A stretch of 64,000 nucleotides of DNA, from the NCBI RefSeq assembly GCF_028283685.1, contig NZ_JAPWKF010000001.1, positions 806,001-870,000 on the forward strand, written 5' to 3'. Each line of letters opens with the position of its first letter. Within the stretch, counting starts at the first letter, position 1. Below the pieces are notes generated by a model. The model did no database searches. It was not told the DNA's origin and worked only from the letters and a program-made list of their open reading frames with translations. The position numbers and the translations under genes were made by a program. Positions 55,255 to 64,000 of the stretch are shown piece after piece. Origin of the DNA: Edaphobacter sp. Lineage in GTDB: Bacteria; Acidobacteriota; Terriglobia; Terriglobales; Acidobacteriaceae.

Positions 55255-58200
55255 TTGGCACCAAAAGCAGGCTACATTTTTCGCGTTATTCTCTTCCTCT
55301 TTCTCAGCATCTTTCCCCTCACCATTACAGCGCAGGAATACCGCGGTTCCATCCTCGGACACGTCACTGATCCCCAAGAGTTCGATATTCCCAATGCCTC
55401 TATTGAGGCCCGGAGTGATCAGCAGACCTACACCATTAAGACCGACGGCCACGGAAACTTTGTTATTCCGCTTGTCCAGCCCGGAACCTACACCATCGCC
55501 ATACAGGCCCCTGGCTTCCGCAGAGAGGTCTATCTCAACCAGATTCTCAGCATCAGCCAGAAGCTGAACTTCTCTGTCAGGCTTACGCCGGGCGGCGCCA
55601 CCGATGTCGTTACCGTCACTACCGACCAGATGCAACTCGCTACAACCGATGCCTCCGGCGGAACCGTCATGGACCCGGAGAAGGTTCAGAACCTTCCCCT
55701 CAACGGGCGCCAGGTTTACATGCTCATGTCCCTTACCCCTGGCGTTCGTTTCACACAGACACAATTCGGCGCCGGTGGATACTCCGGTACCCGCGGCTGG
55801 GATGTATCAAACTCCTACTCCATCAACGGGCAACAGGGAGCCTACAACCAGTTCATGCTCAACGGCGCGCCTATCTCTGTGCAGGGCGGCGGCAGCGCAG
55901 GCAGCTGGAACATCTCTCCGTCCATCGACGCAGTTCAGGAGTTCAAAGTCATGACCATTACCTTCGACGCGCAATATGGCCGCGTCGGCGGTGGCGCCAT
56001 GAACACGATTCTCAAATCCGGAACTCCTAACTTCCACGGAACCGTCTACGACTACTGGCGCAACTCCATCTTCGACGCCAATGCCTACCAGCTCAACCAG
56101 CAGGGAGCGTCCAAGCCTTTCCACAACCAACATCAGTACGGAGGCACCATCGGCGGCCCCTTCCTCAAGCACAACGCATACTTTTTCTTCAGCTACGAAG
56201 GCTGGCGCGAAGTCCTTCCTGCCGGTGTCGTCACCAGCGTCCCCACTGCGGATATGCGACCCGATGCCTCGGGGAACGTCAACCTGAGCGGTTATCTCGC
56301 CTCCGTCAACAAGACCGGCATCTACGACCCGCTCACCACAACCTGCGCCACTCCAACCACCGGCAGCTGCTCCACCTACACGCGCTCCCCCTTCCCCAAC
56401 AACATCATCCCCGCCTCGCGTATTACCCCAACTGGGCGTGCGGTGTTGAACCTCTTCCCTGAGCCCAACCGCCCCGGATATACCAACAACTTTGTCTTCA
56501 ATGGCAAAGATAACTACAGCTACAACATGCCCCTTGCGCGCGTCGACTACAGCTTCACCGACCGCACGCGCCTCTACGGCATCTTCGCCTGGTGGGCCGG
56601 CAATGAGTACCGCAACCAAAATGGTTTCACCGGCCCGGCCATGCGAGGAAATGTTCAAAACTATCGTTCCAGCCTCACGCAGGTGCTCGACCTCACGCAC
56701 TCCTTCAACGATCGTCTCGTAGCCGACGTTCGTGTCTCCTTCAACCGTTATTTCACCAACTCTCCGAATGGAGCCGTCGCCGCAGGCCAAGCTTCTCTCT
56801 CCGCCTCGGATCTCGGCCTCAATATGCCGCAGCTCCCCACAACGAACAAAAACTACGCTCCCGAGTTCACCTTCGGCGACGGCTACAACTCCGTCATCGG
56901 CAACACTGTCTCACCCTCCATCTTTGAAACCTACGACATCGGCCCTTCGCTGACGCACACTATCGGCCGCCACACTCTCCACTATGGCGGCGAGTTTTCT
57001 CTCTACCACGATGTCACAGGAGGCATCGGACAGCCGAACGGGACCTTCGCCTTCGGTGCCAATGGCAGTAACGACTTCACCTCGAAGAACCCCTTCGTCC
57101 AGAACAACGACGGCTCCGCCATCGCCGATCTTCTCCTCGGCTACCCCAACGGCGGCAGCGTTCAATACAAAAATCAACCGTACGAGTCCTACAAGTACTT
57201 TGGCTTCTTTGGGCAGGATGACTGGAAGGTCACCGACAAATTCGCCATCAACGCCGGCCTTCGATGGGACACCGAGCTCTCCCCCACCGAGCGACATAAT
57301 CGCCTCCTCGCCGGCATGTGCCTCACCTGTGTCAACCCCATCACCAGCATGATCCAATACCCCTCGGGAAATCTCCTCCCTAACGGAGCTGCTATCGCTA
57401 ATCCGATGAACGGCACCATACAGTTTGCCAGCGATAAGCTCTCCGCCTACGAAAACAACACGGGCTTCTTCCAGCCCAAGCTCGGCCTCTCCTACAGCCC
57501 TAACCGCATGCTCGTCTTCCACGGTGGCTACACGCTCTCCAAAGCGCTCGGTATCGAGCTCGGGGGAGATTCCGCCTGGACGCAGAGTACCCCCTACAAT
57601 GCTTCGCCTGACGGGGGGCTGCACCCCTCTGGCAGCTTCCACGGCGGAACTCCCTTTCCTAACGGCTATGTCACACCTCCCGGCAACTCACAGGGTGATC
57701 TCACCCTCGTCGGCTCCAGCGTCTCGCTCGACTTCCGCAATCGCAAGATTCCCATCGTTCAGCAATGGACCGTCGGTTTCGAAACGCAGTTTCCACTTGG
57801 CATCATCGCTAACGTCGCCTACCTTGGTGCTCGCACCTATCACCTTCGCGCCAGCCGCCAGCTCAACGGCCTCAGCGCGGCAGATTTCCAACGTGGCCAT
57901 AACAATCCAAACTACCTCGATCAGCAGGTACCTAACCCCTTCTATGGAGTGCTTCCCTCTACTGTAGCGATGGGCCAGAATCCCACCATACAGGCCAAGT
58001 ACCTCATGGTTCCCTACCCAGCATTCAATGGAAACATCTACAACTACACCAACGCATCCGGCTCCAGCCGATATGATGCCCTGCTCGCCAAACTTGAAAA
58101 GCGCTTCTCCGGCGGCAACGCTCTCAGTCGAGGTCTCAGCATTCTCAGCTCATTTACCTGGTCCAAACTCATGAGCACGACCGATTACCTCAACAATGCT

Positions 58201-58830
58201 GCCACCGGGTTGGTCGACGACAAGCCCTATAAAGCCATCGACGGCAACGACCGCTCCTGGGACTTCGCAATCAGCGGTCTCTACAACCTGCCCGTAGGCC
58301 GCGGCAGCAACCTGCTTGGCGACGCGCACGGCGTCGTTGGTCAGTTCATCAATGACTGGCAGCTTGATTGGACCTTCACGAACGACTCTGGAACGCCAGC
58401 CAGCTATCCCAACGGCAGCCTCTTTAACTGCGGCAACTACAACATTCGTTCCGCCCAGCGCAGCTACAAGAACTACCTCAACAACTCACAAAGCAACTGC
58501 TTCCAATCCTTCCCGGAGTACACCGCCACCACCCAGCTTCCGCGGACAACCCTCGTACGCAATCCCTGGGCACAGCAGACGGCACTGGCTGTAGAAAAGA
58601 AGTTTGCCATTCGCGAATCGATCAAACTCCAGTTCAAGGCCGAAACCTTCAACGTCACCAATACGGCCATCTTTGGCGCGCCCAGCAGCAGCTCACCACA
58701 AACCGCCCCCGTACGCACCAGCGTCGCCGATCCCAATCAACCCGGAGCATGGTCCGGCTTCGGAACCATCAGTTCCACCCAGCAGAACTTTCCACGGCAG
58801 ATGCAGATGTCCCTCAAACTTCTCTTTTAA
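55255..58830 (+). CDS. TonB-dependent outer-membrane receptor, Oar-like, largest of the set
   Basis: A 1,191-residue receptor. I chose TTG 55255 because AGGAGG lies 6 bases upstream; the open frame runs 25 codons further without support. The signal segment is YIFRVILFLFLSIFPLTITA. The regulatory-like domain has YRGSILGHVTDPQEFDIPNA and GNFVIPLVQPGTYTIAI. The plug has LPLNGRQVYMLMSLTPGVRF, and the Oar signature is NFHGTVYDYWRNSIFDANAY with FFFSYEGWRE. The barrel ends MSLKLLF. Residues about 190-225 have a Gly-rich insertion (GAGGYSGTRGWDVSNSYSIN). It is convergent with the last receptor. Ligand unknown; no adjacent degradative enzyme. Confidence 0.92.
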   Translation: MAPKAGYIFRVILFLFLSIFPLTITAQEYRGSILGHVTDPQEFDIPNASIEARSDQQTYTIKTDGHGNFVIPLVQPGTYTIAIQAPGFRREVYLNQILSISQKLNFSVRLTPGGATDVVTVTTDQMQLATTDASGGTVMDPEKVQNLPLNGRQVYMLMSLTPGVRFTQTQFGAGGYSGTRGWDVSNSYSINGQQGAYNQFMLNGAPISVQGGGSAGSWNISPSIDAVQEFKVMTITFDAQYGRVGGGAMNTILKSGTPNFHGTVYDYWRNSIFDANAYQLNQQGASKPFHNQHQYGGTIGGPFLKHNAYFFFSYEGWREVLPAGVVTSVPTADMRPDASGNVNLSGYLASVNKTGIYDPLTTTCATPTTGSCSTYTRSPFPNNIIPASRITPTGRAVLNLFPEPNRPGYTNNFVFNGKDNYSYNMPLARVDYSFTDRTRLYGIFAWWAGNEYRNQNGFTGPAMRGNVQNYRSSLTQVLDLTHSFNDRLVADVRVSFNRYFTNSPNGAVAAGQASLSASDLGLNMPQLPTTNKNYAPEFTFGDGYNSVIGNTVSPSIFETYDIGPSLTHTIGRHTLHYGGEFSLYHDVTGGIGQPNGTFAFGANGSNDFTSKNPFVQNNDGSAIADLLLGYPNGGSVQYKNQPYESYKYFGFFGQDDWKVTDKFAINAGLRWDTELSPTERHNRLLAGMCLTCVNPITSMIQYPSGNLLPNGAAIANPMNGTIQFASDKLSAYENNTGFFQPKLGLSYSPNRMLVFHGGYTLSKALGIELGGDSAWTQSTPYNASPDGGLHPSGSFHGGTPFPNGYVTPPGNSQGDLTLVGSSVSLDFRNRKIPIVQQWTVGFETQFPLGIIANVAYLGARTYHLRASRQLNGLSAADFQRGHNNPNYLDQQVPNPFYGVLPSTVAMGQNPTIQAKYLMVPYPAFNGNIYNYTNASGSSRYDALLAKLEKRFSGGNALSRGLSILSSFTWSKLMSTTDYLNNAATGLVDDKPYKAIDGNDRSWDFAISGLYNLPVGRGSNLLGDAHGVVGQFINDWQLDWTFTNDSGTPASYPNGSLFNCGNYNIRSAQRSYKNYLNNSQSNCFQSFPEYTATTQLPRTTLVRNPWAQQTALAVEKKFAIRESIKLQFKAETFNVTNTAIFGAPSSSSPQTAPVRTSVADPNQPGAWSGFGTISSTQQNFPRQMQMSLKLLF

Positions 58831-59199
58831 CTACGGTCCTAGCCGGTCGCATCGTTCTCCTCATCTTGCCCTAGATGGCAGGAGGAGGACGGTGCGGCTT
58901 GCGTTTACGCGAAAAGCATCCTATTCATGCCTCTTCGTATAAGCCGTTATTCTCAGCAATATAAGTAATTACCTAAAATGGTTCGAGTCATAGGTTCGGA
59001 TACTGAAAAACAGGTTTAGCGGTTCCGAGTGGGAAGATCGGATAACGTGAACTCTTCCCTTCCCTAGTAGTTGCAGCACAGCATCACAATTCGACGAGTC
59101 ACTCAACGAACTTGATAGAAAAGAATAGAACCGGTCTCAAATGAACGCTGACGCCAAGTAATCGTTCCGATTCGGTTGCCTCGGCCATCCGTAGCGTTC
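58831..59199. other. Region between two convergent receptors
   Basis: About 370 bp. One weak hairpin, GGGAAGA (59031-59037) with TCTTCCC (59053-59059), lacks a T-tract. No gene is supported. Confidence 0.35.
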
Positions 59200-61986
59200 T
59201 CAGAAGACAATCCTCATCCCCAGCTCGACACGTCGTGCTGCTTCCGCGGAGAGAGCCTGTCCGAGGCTCGAAGATGAAACGACTGTCCCAACCGCAGTGA
59301 CGTTGGTATGGTTCAGAAGATTGACCGCTCGAGCGTTGAGCGTGAGCGTTCGGAGGTGCTCTTTATCTTTGCCTCCTAAGGCGAACTCTCTACTGAGGTT
59401 GGAGTACATGTGCACAATGACAGGCATGGTACCGAAGTTTCTGGGTACATTTCCGTTGACCGCATTGACCGTCAACAAACCAAATGGCGTCGCATAAGTC
59501 CCACTATCGGTAGCGGTAGAAGCGAAGGATGGCCGGTCATTGAAGGTACCATCTCCATTCGCATCGGTTCCCGTGGTCAGGTTGTATGGCCGACCGTAGT
59601 GCCAATAGGTCTGCGTCGACAGAGTCAGCTTGTAGGGTAGCTTGAGATCATTCTCAATAAGCGCTCCGCTTGATTGCCAATCGGGCCGCGCAGCTTCACC
59701 ACGACTGCTGTAGGTTGATTGGGGAGTTGCTCCATCCGTACGGAAATTGACGTTCCATGCCCCTATATTGAGCGTCCAGCGCTTGTAGCTCTTCTGCTCA
59801 ATACCCGCCCACAACACGCTTCCCCGGTTGTGGGCGGAGTTCTGATATTCGAAGATGTTCAAATTTGGTGATCCTGGCCGCGGGGCATTCAACGCAGCAA
59901 TTGGATCAGGAGGATTGCCAGTGCTTGCGGGCACGAGCGGCGCATTGATGTTGACCGTTCTTGGATCGCCCCATGCCTCATACCAGGTAAACCACACGGA
60001 GGGCTTCCAATGATGAGCTAAATCGCGGTCAATTCCCGCAGCCAACTCGCCTACAGGAATCTGTTCAAATGTGTTTGGAAACTGCCAGCGCGAACTGACC
60101 TGAACTGATCCCGCCGTCGGTAGGAATGGATGCGCATAGTCAGGAGAATAGACTGTGGCCTGCTGCTGCTTGGTTCCATTCAGCCGATAGACCTGATCCG
60201 CCGGCGTGTTATCTACATGAACGTTAAATACACCGGCCCGGACATGGACGGTCCAACTGGATTTTTTGTCTGGGGACCACGCCAGGCCCAGGCGCGGCCC
60301 AAAGTTAAGAAACGTACTTGGTGCGGTCTGAAAGCTGTAGCGTAGTCCTGCGGTAACCGTCAACCGAGGCCGCAGCTTGATGGTATCTTCAGCGAAAAGT
60401 GCCAAACGCCATTGCGTATATGGGACAACTGGGTCGCCGGTTGTGAGTTGGTAGGTTGTTGGATTCCCGCCCGGAAGTCCCAACACGGCGCGCCGATACT
60501 GTTCCAGCGGGTTGATTGTTGTCAATCCGCCGTTTGCAGCATCGTTCGCATCCAATGCCGGGGCCGTGCCCCCTCCGAAGACATAAGCCCCGTTGAATGT
60601 ATTGGGATTGTAATTGTGGACGAAGACCCCCAGCGATTGCGCTCCGATCTTGATTTCGTGTTTCCCACGCACAATCATCACGTCATCATCAATCTCCAGA
60701 TCGCGTTCCCTGGTGTTGAGGTTCTGGGCTACAGCTCCACCACTGTCGAAATAACCGGCTACTTGAAGTGAAGGGGACGTTGCGTTCGGGTCCTGCTCTG
60801 TGCGCTTCCACGTGTATCCGATGCGCGTCTCATGCAGCGTGTTTGCACTAATGGTGTAGTTATTTGAAAAGCGCAGGTCGTATTCAGCAACTCGGCTGGA
60901 GTACCCACCATCGAGCGTTGTAAAACCACCAACTCCCTGATTTCCACGGCTATTCACATTGGCTGCGTACGAAACGGTAGCCATATCTTTCGGGCCGAGC
61001 TGAAAGTCGGCACGACCTGATGCAATCCATAACCTCTGCGGCGCCGAAACTGTCTGGCGCAGAGGAATTCCGTTTCCATCTGGCCCAAGGGTGTTGTCAG
61101 GTGTAAGCTGCAGAGCATTTACCACATTGAATTCATCAATATCACGCTTCTCGAGCGCTAAGGAGAACCCACTCTTTTTCGAGACGATCGGGCCACTTAG
61201 CTCAAATCCATATCGTCTTTTCCCCGCGGGAGTGGCTGTTACGGAGAACGGATTCGTCGCGTTGAAGCTGCCGTCGCTATCGGTAAGAAACAATGCACCA
61301 TGATAGGAAGCGACTCCAGGCTTCGTTGTTATCTCGATCCGCCCACCTTGTACATCCGGTCTCTCATACTCTGGCGAGATGGGATCGGGATTGACGCGAA
61401 TCGAAGCGATGGAGCTCTTGGGCGGCATGGCGCTTCCATTTTGAAATCCATCGACGACCACGTTTGCAGAAGAGGCAGCACCCCCTCCGGTCGATGCCAA
61501 TAGCTGAAGTTGCTGAAGTAGATCATCAGGATCGTCAGGGAGTTGCCTTATGTCCTCTGATGTAAGCGACGTCGTGCCTGCTCCCTGTGAGATGTCGAGC
61601 GGGACGGCCTCATCTGCACTCACTTGTACATCAGTCTGTACGGCCGTCACCGGCATCTGCAACGAGATACGCACGACACTTCCAGGAGAGCCTGCTGCCA
61701 TTGCTCTTACTGCCGTAAATCCCGCTGCCTGGACTCGTACCTCTGTGGAAGCCTTGGAAACACAAGGAAGCTGAAAAGCACCATCGCTACCGGTTACTAC
61801 CTCGTGCCCATCATCCGTCTGGATGCGGGCACCTGGAATGACGGCCCCTGATGGATCGGTAACCGCCCCTTCGATACGAATGCCATTAGGGCATGATGTT
61901 TGTGCGATGACGGATGCAGTGAATAGCATCCACACACTTACAGTAACGAATGTATGAATATGGACTCTTCTGCCAAGACAAAACAT
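59200..61986 (-). CDS. TonB-dependent receptor-like protein with regulatory-like domain, divergent
   Basis: A 928-residue protein. It has a signal peptide (FVTVSVWMLFTASVIAQ) and a CarboxypepD_reg-like domain (IRIEGAVTDPSGAVIPGARI, GAFQLPCVSKASTEVRVQ). The plug region has the unusual acidic run IRQLPDDPDDLLQQLQLLAS and VDGFQNGSAMPPKSSIASIR. The barrel has RYGFELSGPIVSKKSGFSLA and ends with aromatic RVELGMRIVF. It is shorter than the other four receptors and lacks their LPLNGR motif, so it belongs to a different subfamily of the same superfamily. The start is ATG 61986. It is divergent from a sterol-desaturase family gene. Ligand unknown. Confidence 0.88.
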   Translation of the reverse strand: MFCLGRRVHIHTFVTVSVWMLFTASVIAQTSCPNGIRIEGAVTDPSGAVIPGARIQTDDGHEVVTGSDGAFQLPCVSKASTEVRVQAAGFTAVRAMAAGSPGSVVRISLQMPVTAVQTDVQVSADEAVPLDISQGAGTTSLTSEDIRQLPDDPDDLLQQLQLLASTGGGAASSANVVVDGFQNGSAMPPKSSIASIRVNPDPISPEYERPDVQGGRIEITTKPGVASYHGALFLTDSDGSFNATNPFSVTATPAGKRRYGFELSGPIVSKKSGFSLALEKRDIDEFNVVNALQLTPDNTLGPDGNGIPLRQTVSAPQRLWIASGRADFQLGPKDMATVSYAANVNSRGNQGVGGFTTLDGGYSSRVAEYDLRFSNNYTISANTLHETRIGYTWKRTEQDPNATSPSLQVAGYFDSGGAVAQNLNTRERDLEIDDDVMIVRGKHEIKIGAQSLGVFVHNYNPNTFNGAYVFGGGTAPALDANDAANGGLTTINPLEQYRRAVLGLPGGNPTTYQLTTGDPVVPYTQWRLALFAEDTIKLRPRLTVTAGLRYSFQTAPSTFLNFGPRLGLAWSPDKKSSWTVHVRAGVFNVHVDNTPADQVYRLNGTKQQQATVYSPDYAHPFLPTAGSVQVSSRWQFPNTFEQIPVGELAAGIDRDLAHHWKPSVWFTWYEAWGDPRTVNINAPLVPASTGNPPDPIAALNAPRPGSPNLNIFEYQNSAHNRGSVLWAGIEQKSYKRWTLNIGAWNVNFRTDGATPQSTYSSRGEAARPDWQSSGALIENDLKLPYKLTLSTQTYWHYGRPYNLTTGTDANGDGTFNDRPSFASTATDSGTYATPFGLLTVNAVNGNVPRNFGTMPVIVHMYSNLSREFALGGKDKEHLRTLTLNARAVNLLNHTNVTAVGTVVSSSSLGQALSAEAARRVELGMRIVF

Positions 61987-62325
61987 ATCGTCCCCTTGGG
62001 TTCCAATTTCAAGGGGTTTCTATGAATGATCTATTGATTTGCAGCTAAGGATGCATTTCCTGCAGTGAGTTTGGTCTGCTCGACGTATCTACTTATGATC
62101 GCCACCGAGTTGGTCCCGTACCCGGTCTTACCTTATACGGAGTCTTCTACCCGTCGAGATACGAGGCTGAGAAGAGCCTGAGCAATTCCATCATGAGACC
62201 TGCCTGGAGACTGCCAATATTCAATTCCCCTTGTCTCCCTGCACGAATGCAGGCTTTCCCTGCATCTCTGTGGCGCGGCGTGTCATTAGGGAGCAGGTTG
62301 AGAACTGCGGGAGGCGGAAGACCTT
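61987..62325. other. Divergent promoter region of a receptor and the sterol-desaturase family gene
   Basis: About 340 bp. A + strand frame here (GLLDVSTYDRHRVGPVPGLT and on) is open and protein-like but has no recognisable family and no clear start, so I do not call it. No operator or RNA element is evident. Confidence 0.35.
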
Positions 62326-63300
62326 ATGCTCGCTTTGCCACATGTCGGAGACTGGCTGAGCAGTCACTTGCAGTGTGCTCTGCACTCGATCCAGTCAATG
62401 CTTTCGGCACACGCTGTAACGAAATACAACCATCCCATAGCCTTATGGATACTGTTTGCGGCCTGCGGCGTCACCGAGTTGTGCATCAGTTTCACCTTCT
62501 GCACCCCGATCGAATGCATCCGGCCACTGACCCGATGGGAGAAACGAAATCCGATTGCTCCTGACATCCTCTACGCGTTCTTTGTCCGGATTGTCCTTTT
62601 CCCACTCATTGCCTTCTTCGAATACGATTGGTTGCATCGTCACATAGCTGGAACTCTAAGCGATCTCGGCTTCGCCCAACCTTCCTTCGCGGCACTAGTA
62701 CCAGCACTCCAGACATGGCCCGTCATTACCTTCGCCCTGAACTTCGTGATTCTGGACCTAGCTGATTATTGGCGCCATCGCCTCTCGCACCGGTTGGGCT
62801 GGTGGTATGGCGTTCATTCGCTTCACCATGCAGAGGATCAGATGACGTTCTGGTCGGACGATCGCTCTCACATCCTTGAAGACGCCATTACCTATGTCTG
62901 GCTGATTGCGGTAGGTCTCGCTATCGGCGTTCCGTCGCTCCAGTTTCCGTTCCTCATCCTGACGTTTCGGCTGCTGGGCAGTGTCTCTCACGCCAATACA
63001 ACGATCGGCTACGGCTGGCTTGGTAATCACATCCTCGTCTCTCCTCGCTTTCACCGAACCCATCACGCCCTCAAAGCGGCAGGCAGGCGTAGTTGCAACT
63101 ATGGGACAGCGTTATCGCTGTGGGATGTGGCCTTTGGAACCGCCCGCTTCAACGACGATACGGTCGAAACCGGTGATGCTGGCGCAGAGCCTGCGCTAGT
63201 TCATGGCTCCTGGGTCGAACAACAGCGAGCCGGATTTCGCCGAATGATGCGTCTCGCGCGCCGCAAACGAAGTTCCGTAACAACGAGGTCAGCAGCATGA
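62326..63300 (+). CDS. Sterol desaturase/fatty acid hydroxylase family protein
   Basis: A 324-residue integral membrane di-iron oxygenase. Histidine clusters are HRLSHRLG (HxxxH), VHSLHHAED (HxxHH) and the C-terminal FHRTHHALK (HxxHH), set between hydrophobic helices, including VITFALNFVILDLADYW. The family hydroxylates or desaturates lipids, including sterols, carotenoids and fatty acids; the substrate here is not evident. The N-terminal 25 residues before the first helix are weakly supported. Its TGA overlaps the ATG of the next gene (ATGA at 63297-63300), coupling it to a YqcI-family protein. Confidence 0.87.
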   Translation: MLALPHVGDWLSSHLQCALHSIQSMLSAHAVTKYNHPIALWILFAACGVTELCISFTFCTPIECIRPLTRWEKRNPIAPDILYAFFVRIVLFPLIAFFEYDWLHRHIAGTLSDLGFAQPSFAALVPALQTWPVITFALNFVILDLADYWRHRLSHRLGWWYGVHSLHHAEDQMTFWSDDRSHILEDAITYVWLIAVGLAIGVPSLQFPFLILTFRLLGSVSHANTTIGYGWLGNHILVSPRFHRTHHALKAAGRRSCNYGTALSLWDVAFGTARFNDDTVETGDAGAEPALVHGSWVEQQRAGFRRMMRLARRKRSSVTTRSAA

Positions 63301-64000
63301 TTGCAGTCGGACAAAGCACATGGACGAAACGGGTGCTCGTAAACGGAAGCCTGAACTTCAAACCTGGGGAAGGCTGGGAAACCGAAGCCTACACTCGATA
63401 CCGTGAGAAGCTCAGCGTTACGCAGTATCCATGCTTCTTCGGTCAGACTGCGGAAGCACGTGGGGAAATGCTCTACACCTTTGTGCCACAGAACAACCCC
63501 GGCGAATTGCTTCAAAATGTGGCAAGCTTCGTGAAGCTTATTGGCGAGCCGCCGCATGAGAGAGCGAGTCTTGCCGCTTTTTTTGAACCCGATTCTCGCC
63601 TCGTTTCCCATGAAGAATTTCTTAGACGGTTCTGGACTGCGCTCCAGCATCTCCATGACCATGACCCAAGCCCCGACCGTGGCAGGAATCCCGATGATCC
63701 GTTATGGGAGTTTTCGTTCGCAGGCTGCGAGATGTTCGTTGTCGGCACCTCGCCGACCTACCAGAGACGGCGCAGCAGAAACCTCGGTCTGGGAATGGGG
63801 TTGATCTTTCAACCACGCCATCTGTTTCTTGACCCGCGACAGGGCAACCTATTACTTCAGAAGTCAGGCGACGGATTCACAATCGGATGCTCACTTACGA
63901 CCAGATGCCAGTCCATCCTGATATCGGCTTTTATGGCCATCCGAGGAACCGAGAGTGGAAGCAATATGCGCTCCCGGATGACAATGAAGCTGAGACCGGC
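63297..64000 (+). CDS. YqcI/YcgG family protein, 3'-truncated by window and frameshifted
   Basis: The first frame reads EGWETEAYTRYREKLSVTQY, PCFFGQTAEARGEMLYTFVP, DPLWEFSFAGCEMFVVGTSP and MGLIFQPRHLFLDPR. Near 63835-63843 the homology shifts to another frame, PITSEVRRRIHNRMLTYDQM, then PVHPDIGFYGHPRNREWKQY and ALPDDN, the classical YqcI/YcgG C-terminal motif. One base seems to be missing. The family is heme-dependent and includes the guanitoxin N-hydroxylase GntA, so an N-oxygenation or related redox role is possible. ATGA overlap with the sterol-desaturase gene implies a joint function. The gene runs off the window. Confidence 0.75.
   Translation, partial: MIAVGQSTWTKRVLVNGSLNFKPGEGWETEAYTRYREKLSVTQYPCFFGQTAEARGEMLYTFVPQNNPGELLQNVASFVKLIGEPPHERASLAAFFEPDSRLVSHEEFLRRFWTALQHLHDHDPSPDRGRNPDDPLWEFSFAGCEMFVVGTSPTYQRRRSRNLGLGMGLIFQPRHLFLDPRQGNLLLQKSGDGFTIGCSLTTRCQSILISAFMAIRGTESGSNMRSRMTMKLRP

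Noticed and set aside
62193..62325. Open + strand frame in the divergent region before the sterol-desaturase gene
   Set aside because: Overlaps the called gene in a different frame and has no identifiable domain or start signal.

Overview
The window looks like a chromosomal segment of an acidobacterium of the Terriglobia type (Edaphobacter/Granulicella/Terriglobus-like). Pointers are five very large Oar-type TonB-dependent receptors with an N-terminal carboxypeptidase-regulatory-like domain, a winged-helix/TolB-like/TPR regulator, BlaI plus M56 peptidase pairs, a DUF6677 protein, and moderately high GC with many TTG starts behind good ribosome binding sites. There is no rRNA, tRNA, CRISPR array or insertion sequence that I can support. 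The taxonomic call is inference from gene content.

Layout. 0-9.5 kb is core metabolism: tandem cyclophilins, malate:quinone oxidoreductase, NADP isocitrate dehydrogenase, a SIMPL protein, a lipoprotein, a divergent type I glutamine synthetase and an N-carbamoylputrescine amidase. 9.5-13.9 kb has a DUF3455 protein, an M24 peptidase, a DUF6677/small membrane protein pair and a GAF-PAS-GGDEF cyclase. 14-17.3 kb is a stress locus, blaI-M56 peptidase-htrA, in which an almost identical palindrome occurs before blaI and at the 5' end of htrA. 17.3-22 kb is an aminosugar/sulfated-glycan locus: formylglycine-generating enzyme, GH109 glycosidase, an HGSNAT-like membrane acyltransferase and a DeoR-family regulator, with tandem repeats in the divergent promoter. 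22-25.8 kb is a translationally coupled MHYT hybrid kinase and REC-GGDEF output protein. aroG follows at 26 kb.

27-64 kb is accessory and dominated by outer-membrane uptake. It holds five Oar-like receptors, one in an operon with a PepSY protein and a small membrane protein divergent from an AraC regulator, and one (with a 1-nt frameshift) followed by a Tat-exported sulfatase-fold enzyme. This enzyme has Thr where sulfatases have the formylglycine Cys/Ser. There is also a porin, an NHL-repeat protein, a collagen-like protein whose GXY blocks alternate with chitin-binding-like modules, a fatty acid desaturase, and a sterol-desaturase/YqcI-family pair at the right edge. The stretch 32-34 kb is a gene graveyard (SDR, LysR and sulfatase remnants) that also contains an intact-looking 58-residue membrane protein with a strong RBS and a perfect 16-bp palindrome. 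Two further remnants (a GNAT tail and a VOC/glyoxalase) lie at 51 and 54.7 kb.

Three places (htrA 5' end, the 45-48 kb receptor, the last gene) each depart from one reading frame by a single base. Whether these are real mutations or sequence errors cannot be decided from the sequence alone.
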